Assembly: GCA_964019425.1 (NCBI GenBank)
Contig: OZ025862.1
Span: forward strand, 186,001 to 250,000
Length of the DNA stretch: 64,000 nt
Source of the DNA: Flectonema sp. DT1601
Taxonomy: Eukaryota > Euglenozoa > Diplonemea > Diplonemida > Diplonemidae
Reading direction: 5' to 3'
The position numbers and the translations under genes are program-made. Position 1 is the first letter of the stretch; each line of letters starts with the position of its first letter. Under the pieces are notes generated by a model, which was given only the letters and a program-made list of their open reading frames with translations, was not told where the DNA came from and did no database searches. This document shows, in pieces, positions 34,971 through 49,535 of this stretch.

Positions 34971-36835
34971 TAACATTGTTTATTCTTTTTTTATTTTTTT
35001 TTTTTTATATTCTTTTTTATTAATTTTGAAAAAAAAAAACAATCAGTTTAGCGTCTTGACCAGGACGGAAAATAGAAAGTGATCGACATAGTCGATCGAT
35101 AAAAAAACAATGATAACATTGTTTATTCTTTTTTTTTATTTTAAATTCTTTTTATTTATTTTTTAAAGAAAAAAAAACGGAAAATAGAAATTAGTCAACA
35201 AAGTCGAACAATAAAAAAAACAATGATAACATTGTTTATTCTTTTTTTTTTTTTTTTTTTTTTATATTCTTTTTTAAAAAAAAAAACAATCAGTTTAGCG
35301 TCTTGACCAGGACGGAAAATAGAAAGTAATCGACATAGTCGATCGATAAAAAAACAATGATAACATTGTTTATTCTTTTTTTTTTTTTTTTTTTTTTTTA
35401 TATTCTTTTTTATTAATTTTGAAAAAAAAACAATCAGTTTAGCGTCTTGACCAGGACGGAAAATAGAAAGTGATCGACATAGTCGATCGATAAAAAAACA
35501 ATGATAACATTGTTTATTCTTTTTTTTTATTTTAAATTCTTTTTATTTATTCTTTAAAGAAAAGAAACGGAAAATAGAAATTAGTCGACAAAGTCGAACG
35601 ATAAAAAAAAAACAATGATAACATTGTTTATTCTTTTTTTTTTTTTTTTTTATATTCTTTTTTATTAATTTTGAAAAAAAAAACAATCAGTTTAGCGTCT
35701 TGACTAGGACGGAAAATAGAAAGTGATCGACATAGTCGATCGATAAAAAAACAATGATAACATTGTTTATTCTTTTTTTTTATTTTAAATTCTTTTTATT
35801 TATTCTTTAAAGAAAAGAAACGGAAAATAGAAATTAGTCGACAAAGTCGAACGATAAAAAAAAACAATGATAACATTGTTTATTCTTTTTTTTTTTTTTT
35901 TTTTATATTCTTTTTTATTAATTTTGAAAAAAAAAACAATCAGTTTAGCGTCTTGACCAGGACGGAAAATAGAAAGTGATCGACATAGTCGATCGATAAA
36001 AAAACAGTGATAACATTGTTTATTCTTTTTTTTATTTTAAATTCTTTTTATTTATTTTTTAAAGAAAAAAAACGGAAAATAGAAATTAGTCAACAAAGTC
36101 GAACAATAAAAAAAAACAATGATAACATTGTTTATTCTTTTTTTATTTTTTTTTTTTTATATTCTTTTTTATTAATTTTGAAAAAAAAAAACAATCAGTT
36201 TAGCGTCTTGACCAGGACGGAAAATAGAAAGTAATCGACATAGTCGATCGATAAAAAAACAATGATAACATTGTTTATTCTTTTTTTTTATTTTAAATTC
36301 TTTTTATTTATTCTTTAAAGAAAAGAAACGGAAAATAGAAATTAGTCGACAAAGTCGAACGATAAAAAAAAACAATGATAACATTGTTTATTCTTTTTTT
36401 TTTTTTTTTTTTATATTCTTTTTTATTAATTTTGAAAAAAAAAACAATCAGTTTAGCGTCTTGACCAGGACGGAAAATAGAAAGTGATCGACATAGTCGA
36501 TCGATAAAAAAACAGTGATAACATTGTTTATTCTTTTTTTTATTTTAAATTCTTTTTATTTATTCTTTAAAGAAAAGAAACGGAAAATAGAAATTAGTCG
36601 ACAAAGTCGAACGATAAAAAAAACAATGATAACATTGTTTATTCTTTTTTTTTTTTTTTTTTTATATTCTTTTTATTAATTTTTTAAAAAAAAAAAAAAA
36701 CAATCAGTTTAGCGTCTTGACCAGGACGGAAAACTGGAAGTAATCGACATAGTCGATCGATAAAAAAAACAATGATAACATTGTTTCATCTTTTATATTT
36801 TTTAAATTTGAAGAAAAGAAAGAAGAAAAAAAAAA
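34971..36835 (+). repeat. H-array 3, part g
   Basis: A/B dimers. One B monomer near 35,270 lacks the ATTAATTTTG stretch. The final A monomer has GGAAAACTGGAAG and ends ACATTGTTTCATC before the T-module. Confidence 0.93.
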
Positions 36836-38021
36836 AAAAAAAAAAAAAAACAAGCGGAATTGATCATAATGGGTGGCAGGGGTTGATACAACTTCATTTG
36901 AAAATTCTTCTTTTTTAATTTCTTTTTTTTTGAAATTTTTTTTTTTTATTTAACAGGAGTTAAGATCACTTACATGAGTTAACACAACACAGATACGAGA
37001 GTAGCAAACTGAGGTAACACTACCAATTCAACAAAAAATAATCAGGATCGGACACAAGGAGGAGAGTTCATTCTACCTCTCACTGTCATTTCTGGTATCT
37101 TAAGTGTCTTGGTATCTCTTTTGTGTCGGTATCTCGGAAGTGCTGGTATCTCGTATGTGCGTTGGTATCTCTTGCGTGTTGGTATCTCTTGCACATAAGA
37201 AAAAATATTGAGTTAACATGATCAGTTTTATTTAACATTAAAGACAGACCGGAACTATTTGAAAATAAAATGTAGATGGGAAACAGTGAAAATTAAAATG
37301 AATGATAAAATTAAATGAGATTTATGACATAACAGACCAGATAGAGAGTAATAAAGGGAAAAGGAAAACGGGAAGGGTTCATTCACTTAGTTAAAGTTAA
37401 GACCGGTTAGTCAGTTTAAGGTCTTGACTAGGACCAACAAAAAAAAAAAAATAAATAAATAAATAAATAAATAAATAACGATCAAGCAGAGCTGATCTTG
37501 TTTTTATTAAAATAAGGGGAGCGGGAGGGATGGAAGGAATAAAGGAAAGAAAAAGAAAAGGTCGATCAATTGGATCTGGTCGTCGAGAAGAAGAAGACAA
37601 TTATTTTAAAGGTCGATCGGCATAGCCGATCATTGAGAAAAATAACCAGATATAAATACAATCAGTTTAAATAAAAAAAAAAATAAATAAATAAATAAAA
37701 AAAGTTTAACGATCAAGCTGAGCTGATCTTGTTTTTATTAAAATAAGGGGAGCGGGAGGGATGGAAGGAATAAAGGAAAAAAAAAGAAAAGGTCGATCAA
37801 TTGGATCTGATCGTCGAGAAGAAGAAAACAATTATTTTTTAAAAAAATGATCGGTATAGCCGATCGTTGAGAAAAGAACAGATATAAATACAATCGGTTT
37901 TGGTGATCGACGAGTGGAGCGATCACTTGACAAGAAGGAAAAAAGAAAGGACCGATTAATTGGGGCTTTGGTTGTATTCCCAAGGCATGTTTTTTTTTTT
38001 TTTTTTTTTATTATTCATTTA

Positions 38022-38056
<35 letters not shown>

Positions 38057-38093
38057 TAATCACATTTTGTTCAAAAATATTTCATATTAGAGT
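36836..38093 (+). repeat. T-module 3
   Basis: AAGCGGAATTGATCATAATGG start, acceptor-like TTTATTTAACAG at 36,945-36,956, minisatellite 37,094-37,196, hairpin GGTCTTGACTAGGACC 37,420-37,435, and two ~200-bp subrepeats. The first carries the stem CGATCGGC-ATA-GCCGATC at 37,614-37,631. Ends TTTCATATTAG. Near-identical to 52,965-54,207. Confidence 0.88.
37094..37196 (+). repeat. GGTATCTC minisatellite, copy 3
   Basis: Six units with the GGTATCTC/T core, same arrangement as copies 2 and 4. Confidence 0.9.
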
Positions 38094-38537
38094 AAAAGAA
38101 AAAGAAAAAAAGAAATAAGAGAAAAAAAAAAAAAACCATTGCTGGCCCCCTCACCACTCATAGAGGATGAGGAGGCCAGTAAGGCGTCACTCAAATCTAT
38201 GCCAAGCCTTGGGAACTTGGATTGGGGTTTAGACCATTTACAATTAACAGTTGACAATTAACCTGATTAACGTTATGATCTAACGGACATAAACATATCG
38301 ACAAAATAATACAAATAAATAAATACTAATAGAAACTAGAACTTAGCAATCGTCATCTAAAAAGATTCTTCTGCGATCATGAAAGTTCGTTGAGGTTGGA
38401 GTTCGCTTTTTTTTTTTTTTTGATAAGCGCTCAAACCAATTACAATTAACAATTAATCTGATTGACGTTATGATCGGACAGACATAAACATATCGACAAA
38501 ATAATACAAATAATTTAATACTAATAGAAACTAGAAC
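38094..38537 (-). other. 3' flank of coiled-coil ORF with strong hairpin and duplicated 3' end
   Basis: Read on the minus strand this lies downstream of the coiled-coil stop. A partial duplicate of the coiled-coil 3' end lies at about 38,340-38,415. A stem of 12 positions with one mismatch pairs CTGGCCCCCTCA (38,142-38,153) with TGAGGAGGCCAG (38,168-38,179). The same hairpin occurs at 54,258-54,295 and 57,765-57,802. Confidence 0.6.
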
Positions 38538-38987
38538 TTAGCAATCGTCATCTAAAAAGATTCTTCTGCGATCATGAGGATTCGTTGAGGGTGGAGTTCG
38601 CTTTTTTTGTGATAGGCGCTCCCTCGGACGCTTTGGGGTCTCATTTTCTTCTTGCGCTTCCTTTTCGGGTGGGTTAAAACCATTTGCCCATGTTTGTAAC
38701 TGAAATTTGAGAGCTCTGTTTTGGTCTTTTGCCAAATAGAGTTGCTCAGAGAGCTCACTGGCCATCTCCATCAACAACATGGAATGATCCAGTTGTTCTT
38801 TATGGATAGTCTTCTGTTGATAGCTCAACTCGGAGCATCGACGTTGCTCTTCCACTAGTTTTTCCGAGAGCAGCGCCACTTTCTCATTTGTCTGGAGAGA
38901 GTCACTTACCGCTTGACAGTAGTTGTCCAGTAAATCGAGTCTACCTTCGGACCATTGCCTCGCAATAGGTGAATCTTCCGTCGATGA
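38538..38987 (-). pseudogene. C-terminal fragment of a coiled-coil protein (paralogue of the 58.0-59.5 kb ORF)
   Basis: About 148 residues on the minus strand, starting SPIARQWSEGRLDLLDNYC and ending DRRRIFLDDDC with a TAA. It aligns over its whole length with residues ~334-470 of the ORF at 58,014-59,462 (ARQWSEGRIDLLENYCRAV, KKRTPPS near the end) at roughly half identity. The helical, Glu/Gln/Leu-rich register is kept and no frameshift is seen. It is cut at 38,987, where H-array begins inside the GAAAGTAATCGAC part of a monomer. The C-terminus is basic (RLSQKKRTPPS) after an acidic patch (EEENETP-like). Function unknown; homodimerisation by the coiled coil is likely. Confidence 0.6.
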
Positions 38988-41007
38988 GAAAGTAATCGAC
39001 ATAGTCGATCGATAAAAAAACAATGATAACATTGTTTATTCTTTTTTTTTTTTTTTTTTTTTTTTATATTCTTTTTTATTAATTTTGAAAAAAAAACAAT
39101 CAGTTTAGCGTCTTGACCAGGACGGAAAATAGAAAGTGATCGACATAGTCGATCGATAAAAAAACAATGATAACATTGTTTATTCTTTTTTTTTATTTTA
39201 AATTCTTTTTATTTATTCTTTAAAGAAAAGAAACGGAAAATAGAAATTAGTCGACAAAGTCGAACGATAAAAAAAAAACAATGATAACATTGTTTATTCT
39301 TTTTTTTTTTTTTTTTTATATTCTTTTTTATTAATTTTGAAAAAAAAAACAATCAGTTTAGCGTCTTGACTAGGACGGAAAATAGAAAGTGATCGACATA
39401 GTCGATCGATAAAAAAACAATGATAACATTGTTTATTCTTTTTTTTTATTTTAAATTCTTTTTATTTATTTTTTAAAGAAAAAAAAACGGAAAATAGAAA
39501 TTAGTCAACAAAGTCGAACAATAAAAAAAACAATGATAACATTGTTTATTCTTTTTTTTTTTTTTTTTTTTTTATATTCTTTTTTATTAATTTTGAAAAA
39601 AAAAACAATCAGTTTAGCGTCTTGACCAGGACGGAAAATAGAAAGTAATCGACATAGTCGATCGATAAAAAAACAATGATAACATTGTTTATTCTTTTTT
39701 TTTTTTTTTTTTTTTTTTATATTCTTTTTTATTAATTTTGAAAAAAAAACAATCAGTTTAGCGTCTTGACCAGGACGGAAAATAGAAAGTGATCGACATA
39801 GTCGATCGATAAAAAAACAATGATAACATTGTTTATTCTTTTTTTTTATTTTAAATTCTTTTTATTTATTCTTTAAAGAAAAGAAACGGAAAATAGAAAT
39901 TAGTCGACAAAGTCGAACGATAAAAAAAAAACAATGATAACATTGTTTATTCTTTTTTTTTTTTTTTTTTATATTCTTTTTTATTAATTTTGAAAAAAAA
40001 AACAATCAGTTTAGCGTCTTGACCAGGACGGAAAATAGAAAGTGATCGACATAGTCGATCGATAAAAAAACAGTGATAACATTGTTTATTCTTTTTTTTA
40101 TTTTAAATTCTTTTTATTTATTTTTTAAAGAAAAAAAACGGAAAATAGAAATTAGTCAACAAAGTCGAACAATAAAAAAAAACAATGATAACATTGTTTA
40201 TTCTTTTTTTATTTTTTTTTTTTTATATTCTTTTTTATTAATTTTGAAAAAAAAAACAATCAGTTTAGCGTCTTGACTAGGACGGAAAATAGAAAGTGAT
40301 CGACATAGTCGATCGATAAAAAAACAATGATAACATTGTTTATTCTTTTTTTTTATTTTAAATTCTTTTTATTTATTCTTTAAAGAAAAGAAACGGAAAA
40401 TAGAAATTAGTCGACAAAGTCGAACGATAAAAAAAAACAATGATAACATTGTTTATTCTTTTTTTTTTTTTTTTTTTATATTCTTTTTTATTAATTTTGA
40501 AAAAAAAAACAATCAGTTTAGCGTCTTGACCAGGACGGAAAATAGAAAGTGATCGACATAGTCGATCGATAAAAAAACAGTGATAACATTGTTTATTCTT
40601 TTTTTTATTTTAAATTCTTTTTATTTATTTTTTAAAGAAAAAAAACGGAAAATAGAAATTAGTCAACAAAGTCGAACAATAAAAAAAAACAATGATAACA
40701 TTGTTTATTCTTTTTTTATTTTTTTTTTTTTATATTCTTTTTTATTAATTTTGAAAAAAAAAAACAATCAGTTTAGCGTCTTGACCAGGACGGAAAATAG
40801 AAAGTAATCGACATAGTCGATCGATAAAAAAACAATGATAACATTGTTTATTCTTTTTTTTTATTTTAAATTCTTTTTATTTATTCTTTAAAGAAAAGAA
40901 ACGGAAAATAGAAATTAGTCGACAAAGTCGAACGATAAAAAAAAACAATGATAACATTGTTTATTCTTTTTTTTTTTTTTTTTTTTTATATTCTTTTTTA
41001 TTAATTA
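38988..41007 (+). repeat. H-array 4
   Basis: A/B dimers in plus orientation ending TTTTTATTAATT at a head-on junction with inverted array. Confidence 0.94.
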
Positions 41008-41230
41008 GAGTTTCTATTTTCCGTTTCTTTTCTTTAAAGAATAAATAAAAAGAATTTAAAATAAAATAAAAGAATAAACAATGTTATCATTGTTTTTTTA
41101 TCGATCGACTATGTCGATCACTTTCTATTTTCCGTCCTGGTCAAGACGCTAAACTGATTGTTTTTTTTTTTCAAAATTAATAAAAAAGAATATAAAAAAA
41201 AAAAAATAAAAAAAGAATAAACAATGTTAT
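41008..41230 (-). repeat. H-array 5, part a (inverted)
   Basis: Reverse-complement monomers start abruptly with TTTCTATTTTCCG, giving an orientation switch near 41,007. Contains a short unusual AAAATAAAATAAAAG spacer. Confidence 0.93.
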
Positions 41231-42658
41231 AACTCTTGCAATTATCTTTTCTTTTTTATTCTCTATCTGTTCTGGTCTGTTTCTTCATTTTTTTACATTA
41301 ATAATTACATTTTGTTCAAAAAGAAAAAAAAAGAAAAAGATTTCATATTAGAAACTAGGAAACTAGGTTAACACTTAGTTAAAATTAAGACCGGTTAGTC
41401 AGTTTAAGGTCTTGTCTAGGACCAACATTCTTGTTTAACTTCAGTTATATTCATTTTACTTTTTATTGTTTCCCATCTGTTTTTATTTTCTATTAGTTCT
41501 GGTCAGAAACCCCTGGGCAGCAAGAAGGAAAGCAGTTTAGTACTTCTGGGTGTTTGGCATCACCCCCCATAGTGAGCAAGTACAACAGGTAGCATTGGTA
41601 GTCTGTTGATCCCGAGTGATCCCAGCTACAGTTTTGTTTTTCTTTCTTTTTTTTAGAAGAAGATCAGGACATTCAAGCACTGCTGGATAGTTGCTGAATG
41701 CAGGGCCTGCCTGTGGCATTATAATAACAGGCTAAGTCATTTGTAGTTCATAGATTACCTTTGATTTTATAACTTCACATAGGGTACTATGAACGATGAG
41801 AGATCCAGTGGGATCACTCAGGGTCTAGTAGAGACCACCAATGTTGTGCGTTGATAGGCAAGGTGACCAACCTTGACATTCTTTCTTTTCTCTCCTGTTG
41901 TGACAAACACAAAATACACACACAGCTTACAGTGTGTTCTTTGTGTATGTTTTCTTCAGGTGTGAGTAGTTTTTTTGTTCTTGCTCTTCAGGGAGGGCCT
42001 TAGCCAAAAGCTAACAGTCCAAATCTCACCTGGAAATTCAACTCGTTTAACTTCAGTTATATCCATTTTACTTTTTATTGTTTCCCATCTACTTTTTATT
42101 TTCTATTAGTTCTGGTCAGAAACTCCTGGGCAGCAAGAAGGAAAGTAGTTAAGTACTTCTGGGTGTTTGGCATCACCCCCCATAGTGAGCAAGTACAACA
42201 GGTAGCATTGGTAGTCTGTTGATCCTGAGTGATCCCAGCTACAGTTTTGTTTTTCTTTCTTTTTTTTAGAAGAAGATCAGGACATCCAAGCACTGCTGGA
42301 TAGTTGCTGAATGCAGGGCCTGCCTGTGGCATTATAATAACAGGCTAAGTCATTTGTAGTTCATAGTTTACCTTTGATTTTATAACTTCACACAGGGTAC
42401 TATGAACGATGAGAGATCCAGTGGGATCACTCAGGGTCTAGTAGAGACCACCAATGTTGTGCGTTGATAGGCAAGGTGACCAACCTTGACATTCTTTCTT
42501 TTCTCTCCTGTTGTGACAAACACAAAATACACACACAGCTTACAGTGTGTTCTTTGTGTATGTTTTCTTCAGGTGTGAGTAGTTTTTTTGTTCTTGCTCT
42601 TCAGGGAGGGCCTTAGCCAAAAGCTAACAGTCCAAATCTCACCTGGAAATTCAACTCA
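41231..42658 (+). repeat. U block 5 (inverted relative to blocks 1-4)
   Basis: Hairpin segment (GGTCTTGTCTAGGACC) followed by two short U-repeats, ending AAATTCAACTC. Mirror image of blocks 1-3. Private change TCATAGATTACC near 41,751. Confidence 0.92.
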
Positions 42659-45383
42659 TTGTTTTTTTTTATTGTTCGACTTTGTTGACTAATTTCTATT
42701 TTCCGTTTTTTTTCTTTAAAGAATAAATAAAAAGAATTTAAAATAAAAAAAAGAATAAACAATGTTATCACTGTTTTTTTATCGATCGACTATGTCGATC
42801 ACTTTCTATTTTCCGTCCTGGTCAAGACGCTAAACTGATTGTTTTTTTTTTCAAAATTAATAAAAAAGAATATAAAAAAAAAAAAAAAAAAAGAATAAAC
42901 AATGTTATCATTGTTTTTTTTTATCGTTCGACTTTGTCGACTAATTTCTATTTTCCGTTTCTTTTCTTTAAAGAATAAATAAAAAGAATTTAAAATAAAA
43001 AAAAAGAATAAACAATGTTATCATTGTTTTTTTATCGATCGACTATGTCGATCACTTTCTATTTTCCGTCCTAGTCAAGACGCTAAACTGATTGTTTTTT
43101 TTTTCAAAATTAATAAAAAAGAATATTAAAAAAAAAAAAAAAAAAGAATAAACAATGTTATCATTGTTTTTTTTTTATCGTTCGACTTTGTCGACTAATT
43201 TCTATTTTCCGTTTCTTTTCTTTAAAGAATAAATAAAAAGAATTTAAAATAAAAAAAAAGAATAAACAATGTTATCATTGTTTTTTTATCGATCGACTAT
43301 GTCGATCACTTTCTATTTTCCGTCCTGGTCAAGACGCTAAACTGATTGTTTTTTTTTCAAAATTAATAAAAAAGAATATAAAAAAAAAAAAAAAAAAAAA
43401 AAAGAATAAACAATGTTATCATTGTTTTTTTATCGATCGACTATGTCGATTACTTTCTATTTTCCGTCCTGGTCAAGACGCTAAACTGATTGTTTTTTTT
43501 TTCAAAATTAATAAAAAAGAATATAAAAAAAAAAAAAAAAAAAAAAGAATAAACAATGTTATCATTGTTTTTTTTATTGTTCGACTTTGTTGACTAATTT
43601 CTATTTTCCGTTTTTTTTTCTTTAAAAAATAAATAAAAAGAATTTAAAATAAAAAAAAAGAATAAACAATGTTATCATTGTTTTTTTATCGATCGACTAT
43701 GTCGATCACTTTCTATTTTCCGTCCTGGTCAAGACGCTAAACTGATTGTTTTTTTTTCAAAATTAATAAAAAAGAATATTAAAAAAAAAAAAAAAAAAAA
43801 AAAAAGAATAAACAATGTTATCATTGTTTTTTTATCGATCGACTATGTCGATTACTTTCTATTTTCCGTCCTGGTCAAGACGCTAAACTGATTGTTTTTT
43901 TTTTCAAAATTAATAAAAAAGAATATAAAAAAAAAAAAAAAAAAAAAGAATAAACAATGTTATCATTGTTTTTTTTATTGTTCGACTTTGTTGACTAATT
44001 TTTATTTTCCGTTTTTTTTTCTTTTAAAAATAAATAAAAAGAATTTAAAATAAAAAAAAAGAATAAACAATGTTATCATTGTTTTTTTATCGATCGACTA
44101 TGTCGATCACTTTCTATTTTCCGTCCTGGTCAAGACGCTAAACTGATTGTTTTTTTTTTCAAAATTAATAAAAAAGAATATAAAAAAAAAAAAAAAAAAA
44201 AAAGAATAAACAATGTTATCATTGTTTTTTTTATTGTTCGACTTTGTTGACTAATTTCTATTTTCCGTTTTTTTTTCTTTAAAAAATAAATAAAAAGAAT
44301 TTAAAATAAAAAAAAAGAATAAACAATGTTATCATTGTTTTTTTATCGATCGACTATGTCGATCACTTTCTATTTTCCGTCCTGGTCAAGACGCTAAACT
44401 GATTGTTTTTTTTTTTCAAAATTAATAAAAAAGAATATAAAAAAAAAAAAATAAAAAAAGAATAAACAATGTTATCATTGTTTTTTTTTATCGTTCGACT
44501 TTGTCGACTAATTTCTATTTTCCGTTTCTTTTCTTTAAAGAATAAATAAAAAGAATTTAAAATAAAAAAAAAGAATAAACAATGTTATCATTGTTTTTTT
44601 ATCGATCGACTATGTCGATCACTTTCTATTTTCCGTCCTAGTCAAGACGCTAAACTGATTGTTTTTTTTTTCAAAATTAATAAAAAAGAATATAAAAAAA
44701 AAAAAAAAAAAGAATAAACAATGTTATCATTGTTTTTTTTTTATCGTTCGACTTTGTCGACTAATTTCTATTTTCCGTTTCTTTTCTTTAAAGAATAAAT
44801 AAAAAGAATTTAAAATAAAAAAAAAGAATAAACAATGTTATCATTGTTTTTTTATCGATCGACTATGTCGATCACTTTCTATTTTCCGTCCTGGTCAAGA
44901 CGCTAAACTGATTGTTTTTTTTTCAAAATTAATAAAAAAGAATATAAAAAAAAAAAAAAAAAAAAAAAAGAATAAACAATGTTATCATTGTTTTTTTATC
45001 GATCGACTATGTCGATTACTTTCTATTTTCCGTCCTGGTCAAGACGCTAAACTGATTGTTTTTTTTTTCAAAATTAATAAAAAAGAATATAAAAAAAAAA
45101 AAAAAAAAAAAAGAATAAACAATGTTATCATTGTTTTTTTTATTGTTCGACTTTGTTGACTAATTTCTATTTTCCGTTTTTTTTTCTTTAAAAAATAAAT
45201 AAAAAGAATTTAAAATAAAAAAAAAGAATAAACAATGTTATCATTGTTTTTTTATCGATCGACTATGTCGATCACTTTCTATTTTCCGTCCTGGTCAAGA
45301 CGCTAAACTGATTGTTTTTTTTTTTCAAAATTAATAAAAAAGAATATAAAAAAAAAAAAATAAAAAAAGAATAAACAATGTTA
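42659..45383 (-). repeat. H-array 5, part b (inverted)
   Basis: Reverse-oriented A/B dimers, about 2.7 kb between U blocks. Confidence 0.93.
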
Positions 45384-46811
45384 TAACTCTTGCAATTATC
45401 TTTTCTTTTTTATTCTCTATCTGTTCTGGTCTGTTTCTTCATTTTTTTACATTAATAATTACATTTTGTTCAAAAAGAAAAAAAAAGAAAAAGATTTCAT
45501 ATTAGAAACTAGGAAACTAGGTTAACACTTAGTTAAAATTAAGACCGGTTAGTCAGTTTAAGGTCTTGTCTAGGACCAACATTCTTGTTTAACTTCAGTT
45601 ATATTCATTTTACTTTTTATTGTTTCCCATCTGTTTTTATTTTCTATTAGTTCTGGTCAGAAACCCCTGGGCAGCAAGAAGGAAAGCAGTTTAGTACTTC
45701 TGGGTGTTTGGCATCACCCCCCATAGTGAGCAAGTACAACAGGTAGCATTGGTAGTCTGTTGATCCCGAGTGATCCCAGCTACAGTTTTGTTTTTCTTTC
45801 TTTTTTTTAGAAGAAGATCAGGACATTCAAGCACTGCTGGATAGTTGCTGAATGCAGGGCCTGCCTGTGGCATTATAATAACAGGCTAAGTCATTTGTAG
45901 TTCATAGTTTACCTTTGATTTTATAACTTCACATAGGGTACTATGAACGATGAGAGATCCAGTGGGATCACTCAGGGTCTAGTAGAGACCACCAATGTTG
46001 TGCGTTGATAGGCAAGGTGACCAACCTTGACATTCTTTCTTTTCTCTCCTGTTGTGACAAACACAAAATACACACACAGCTTACAGTGTGTTCTTTGTGT
46101 ATGTTTTCTTCAGGTGTGAGTAGTTTTTTTGTTCTTGCTCTTCAGGGAGGGCCTTAGCCAAAAGCTAACAGTCCAAATCTCACCTGGAAATTCAACTCGT
46201 TTAACTTCAGTTATATCCATTTTACTTTTTATTGTTTCCCATCTACTTTTTATTTTCTATTAGTTCTGGTCAGAAACTCCTGGGCAGCAAGAAGGAAAGT
46301 AGTTAAGTACTTCTGGGTGTTTGGCATCACCCCCCATAGTGAGCAAGTACAACAGGTAGCATTGGTAGTCTGTTGATCCTGAGTGATCCCAGCTACAGTT
46401 TTGTTTTTCTTTCTTTTTTTTAGAAGAAGATCAGGACATCCAAGCACTGCTGGATAGTTGCTGAATGCAGGGCCTGCCTGTGGCATTATAATAACAGGCT
46501 AAGTCATTTGTAGTTCATAGTTTACCTTTGATTTTATAACTTCACACAGGGTACTATGAACGATGAGAGATCCAGTGGGATCACTCAGGGTCTAGTAGAG
46601 ACCACCAATGTTGTGCGTTGATAGGCAAGGTGACCAACCTTGACATTCTTTCTTTTCTCTCCTGTTGTGACAAACACAAAATACACACACAGCTTACAGT
46701 GTGTTCTTTGTGTATGTTTTCTTCAGGTGTGAGTAGTTTTTTTGTTCTTGCTCTTCAGGGAGGGCCTTAGCCAAAAGCTAACAGTCCAAATCTCACCTGG
46801 AAATTCAACTC
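45384..46811 (+). repeat. U block 6
   Basis: Near-identical to block 5, displaced by about 4.15 kb. Confidence 0.92.
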
Positions 46812-49535
46812 ATTGTTTTTTTTTATTGTTCGACTTTGTTGACTAATTTCTATTTTCCGTTTTTTTTCTTTAAAGAATAAATAAAAAGAATTTAAAATAA
46901 AAAAAAGAATAAACAATGTTATCACTGTTTTTTTATCGATCGACTATGTCGATCACTTTCTATTTTCCGTCCTGGTCAAGACGCTAAACTGATTGTTTTT
47001 TTTTTCAAAATTAATAAAAAAGAATATAAAAAAAAAAAAAAAAAAAGAATAAACAATGTTATCATTGTTTTTTTTTATCGTTCGACTTTGTCGACTAATT
47101 TCTATTTTCCGTTTCTTTTCTTTAAAGAATAAATAAAAAGAATTTAAAATAAAAAAAAAGAATAAACAATGTTATCATTGTTTTTTTATCGATCGACTAT
47201 GTCGATCACTTTCTATTTTCCGTCCTAGTCAAGACGCTAAACTGATTGTTTTTTTTTTCAAAATTAATAAAAAAGAATATAAAAAAAAAAAAAAAAAAGA
47301 ATAAACAATGTTATCATTGTTTTTTTTTTATCGTTCGACTTTGTCGACTAATTTCTATTTTCCGTTTCTTTTCTTTAAAGAATAAATAAAAAGAATTTAA
47401 AATAAAAAAAAAGAATAAACAATGTTATCATTGTTTTTTTATCGATCGACTATGTCGATCACTTTCTATTTTCCGTCCTGGTCAAGACGCTAAACTGATT
47501 GTTTTTTTTTCAAAATTAATAAAAAAGAATATAAAAAAAAAAAAAAAAAAAAAAAAGAATAAACAATGTTATCATTGTTTTTTTATCGATCGACTATGTC
47601 GATTACTTTCTATTTTCCGTCCTGGTCAAGACGCTAAACTGATTGTTTTTTTTTTCAAAATTAATAAAAAAGAATATAAAAAAAAAAAAAAAAAAAAAAG
47701 AATAAACAATGTTATCATTGTTTTTTTTATTGTTCGACTTTGTTGACTAATTTCTATTTTCCGTTTTTTTTTCTTTAAAAAATAAATAAAAAGAATTTAA
47801 AATAAAAAAAAAGAATAAACAATGTTATCATTGTTTTTTTATCGATCGACTATGTCGATCACTTTCTATTTTCCGTCCTGGTCAAGACGCTAAACTGATT
47901 GTTTTTTTTTCAAAATTAATAAAAAAGAATATTAAAAAAAAAAAAAAAAAAAAATAAAGAATAAACAATGTTATCATTGTTTTTTTATCGATCGACTATG
48001 TCGATTACTTTCTATTTTCCGTCCTGGTCAAGACGCTAAACTGATTGTTTTTTTTTTCAAAATTAATAAAAAAGAATATAAAAAAAAAAAAAAAAAAAAA
48101 GAATAAACAATGTTATCATTGTTTTTTTTATTGTTCGACTTTGTTGACTAATTTTTATTTTCCGTTTTTTTTTCTTTAAAAAATAAATAAAAAGAATTTA
48201 AAATAAAAAAAAAGAATAAACAATGTTATCATTGTTTTTTTATCGATCGACTATGTCGATCACTTTCTATTTTCCGTCCTGGTCAAGACGCTAAACTGAT
48301 TGTTTTTTTTTCAAAATTAATAAAAAAGAATATAAAAAAAAAAAAAAAAAAAAAAGAATAAACAATGTTATCATTGTTTTTTTTATTGTTCGACTTTGTT
48401 GACTAATTTCTATTTTCCGTTTTTTTTTCTTTAAAAAATAAATAAAAAGAATTTAAAATAAAAAAAAAGAATAAACAATGTTATCATTGTTTTTTTATCG
48501 ATCGACTATGTCGATCACTTTCTATTTTCCGTCCTGGTCAAGACGCTAAACTGATTGTTTTTTTTTTTCAAAATTAATAAAAAAGAATATAAAAAAAAAA
48601 AAATAAAAAAAGAATAAACAATGTTATCATTGTTTTTTTTTATCGTTCGACTTTGTCGACTAATTTCTATTTTCCGTTTCTTTTCTTTAAAGAATAAATA
48701 AAAAGAATTTAAAATAAAAAAAAAGAATAAACAATGTTATCATTGTTTTTTTATCGATCGACTATGTCGATCACTTTCTATTTTCCGTCCTAGTCAAGAC
48801 GCTAAACTGATTGTTTTTTTTTTCAAAATTAATAAAAAAGAATATAAAAAAAAAAAAAAAAAAGAATAAACAATGTTATCATTGTTTTTTTTTTATCGTT
48901 CGACTTTGTCGACTAATTTCTATTTTCCGTTTCTTTTCTTTAAAGAATAAATAAAAAGAATTTAAAATAAAAAAAAAGAATAAACAATGTTATCATTGTT
49001 TTTTTATCGATCGACTATGTCGATCACTTTCTATTTTCCGTCCTGGTCAAGACGCTAAACTGATTGTTTTTTTTTCAAAATTAATAAAAAAGAATATAAA
49101 AAAAAAAAAAAAAAAAAAAAAGAATAAACAATGTTATCATTGTTTTTTTATCGATCGACTATGTCGATTACTTTCTATTTTCCGTCCTGGTCAAGACGCT
49201 AAACTGATTGTTTTTTTTTTCAAAATTAATAAAAAAGAATATAAAAAAAAAAAAAAAAAAAAAAGAATAAACAATGTTATCATTGTTTTTTTTATTGTTC
49301 GACTTTGTTGACTAATTTCTATTTTCCGTTTTTTTTTCTTTAAAAAATAAATAAAAAGAATTTAAAATAAAAAAAAAGAATAAACAATGTTATCATTGTT
49401 TTTTTATCGATCGACTATGTCGATCACTTTCTATTTTCCGTCCTGGTCAAGACGCTAAACTGATTGTTTTTTTTTTTCAAAATTAATAAAAAAGAATATA
49501 AAAAAAAAAAAATAAAAAAAGAATAAACAATGTTA
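46812..49535 (-). repeat. H-array 5, part c (inverted)
   Basis: Same dimer order as 42,659-45,383, confirming a ~4.15-kb segmental duplication. Confidence 0.93.
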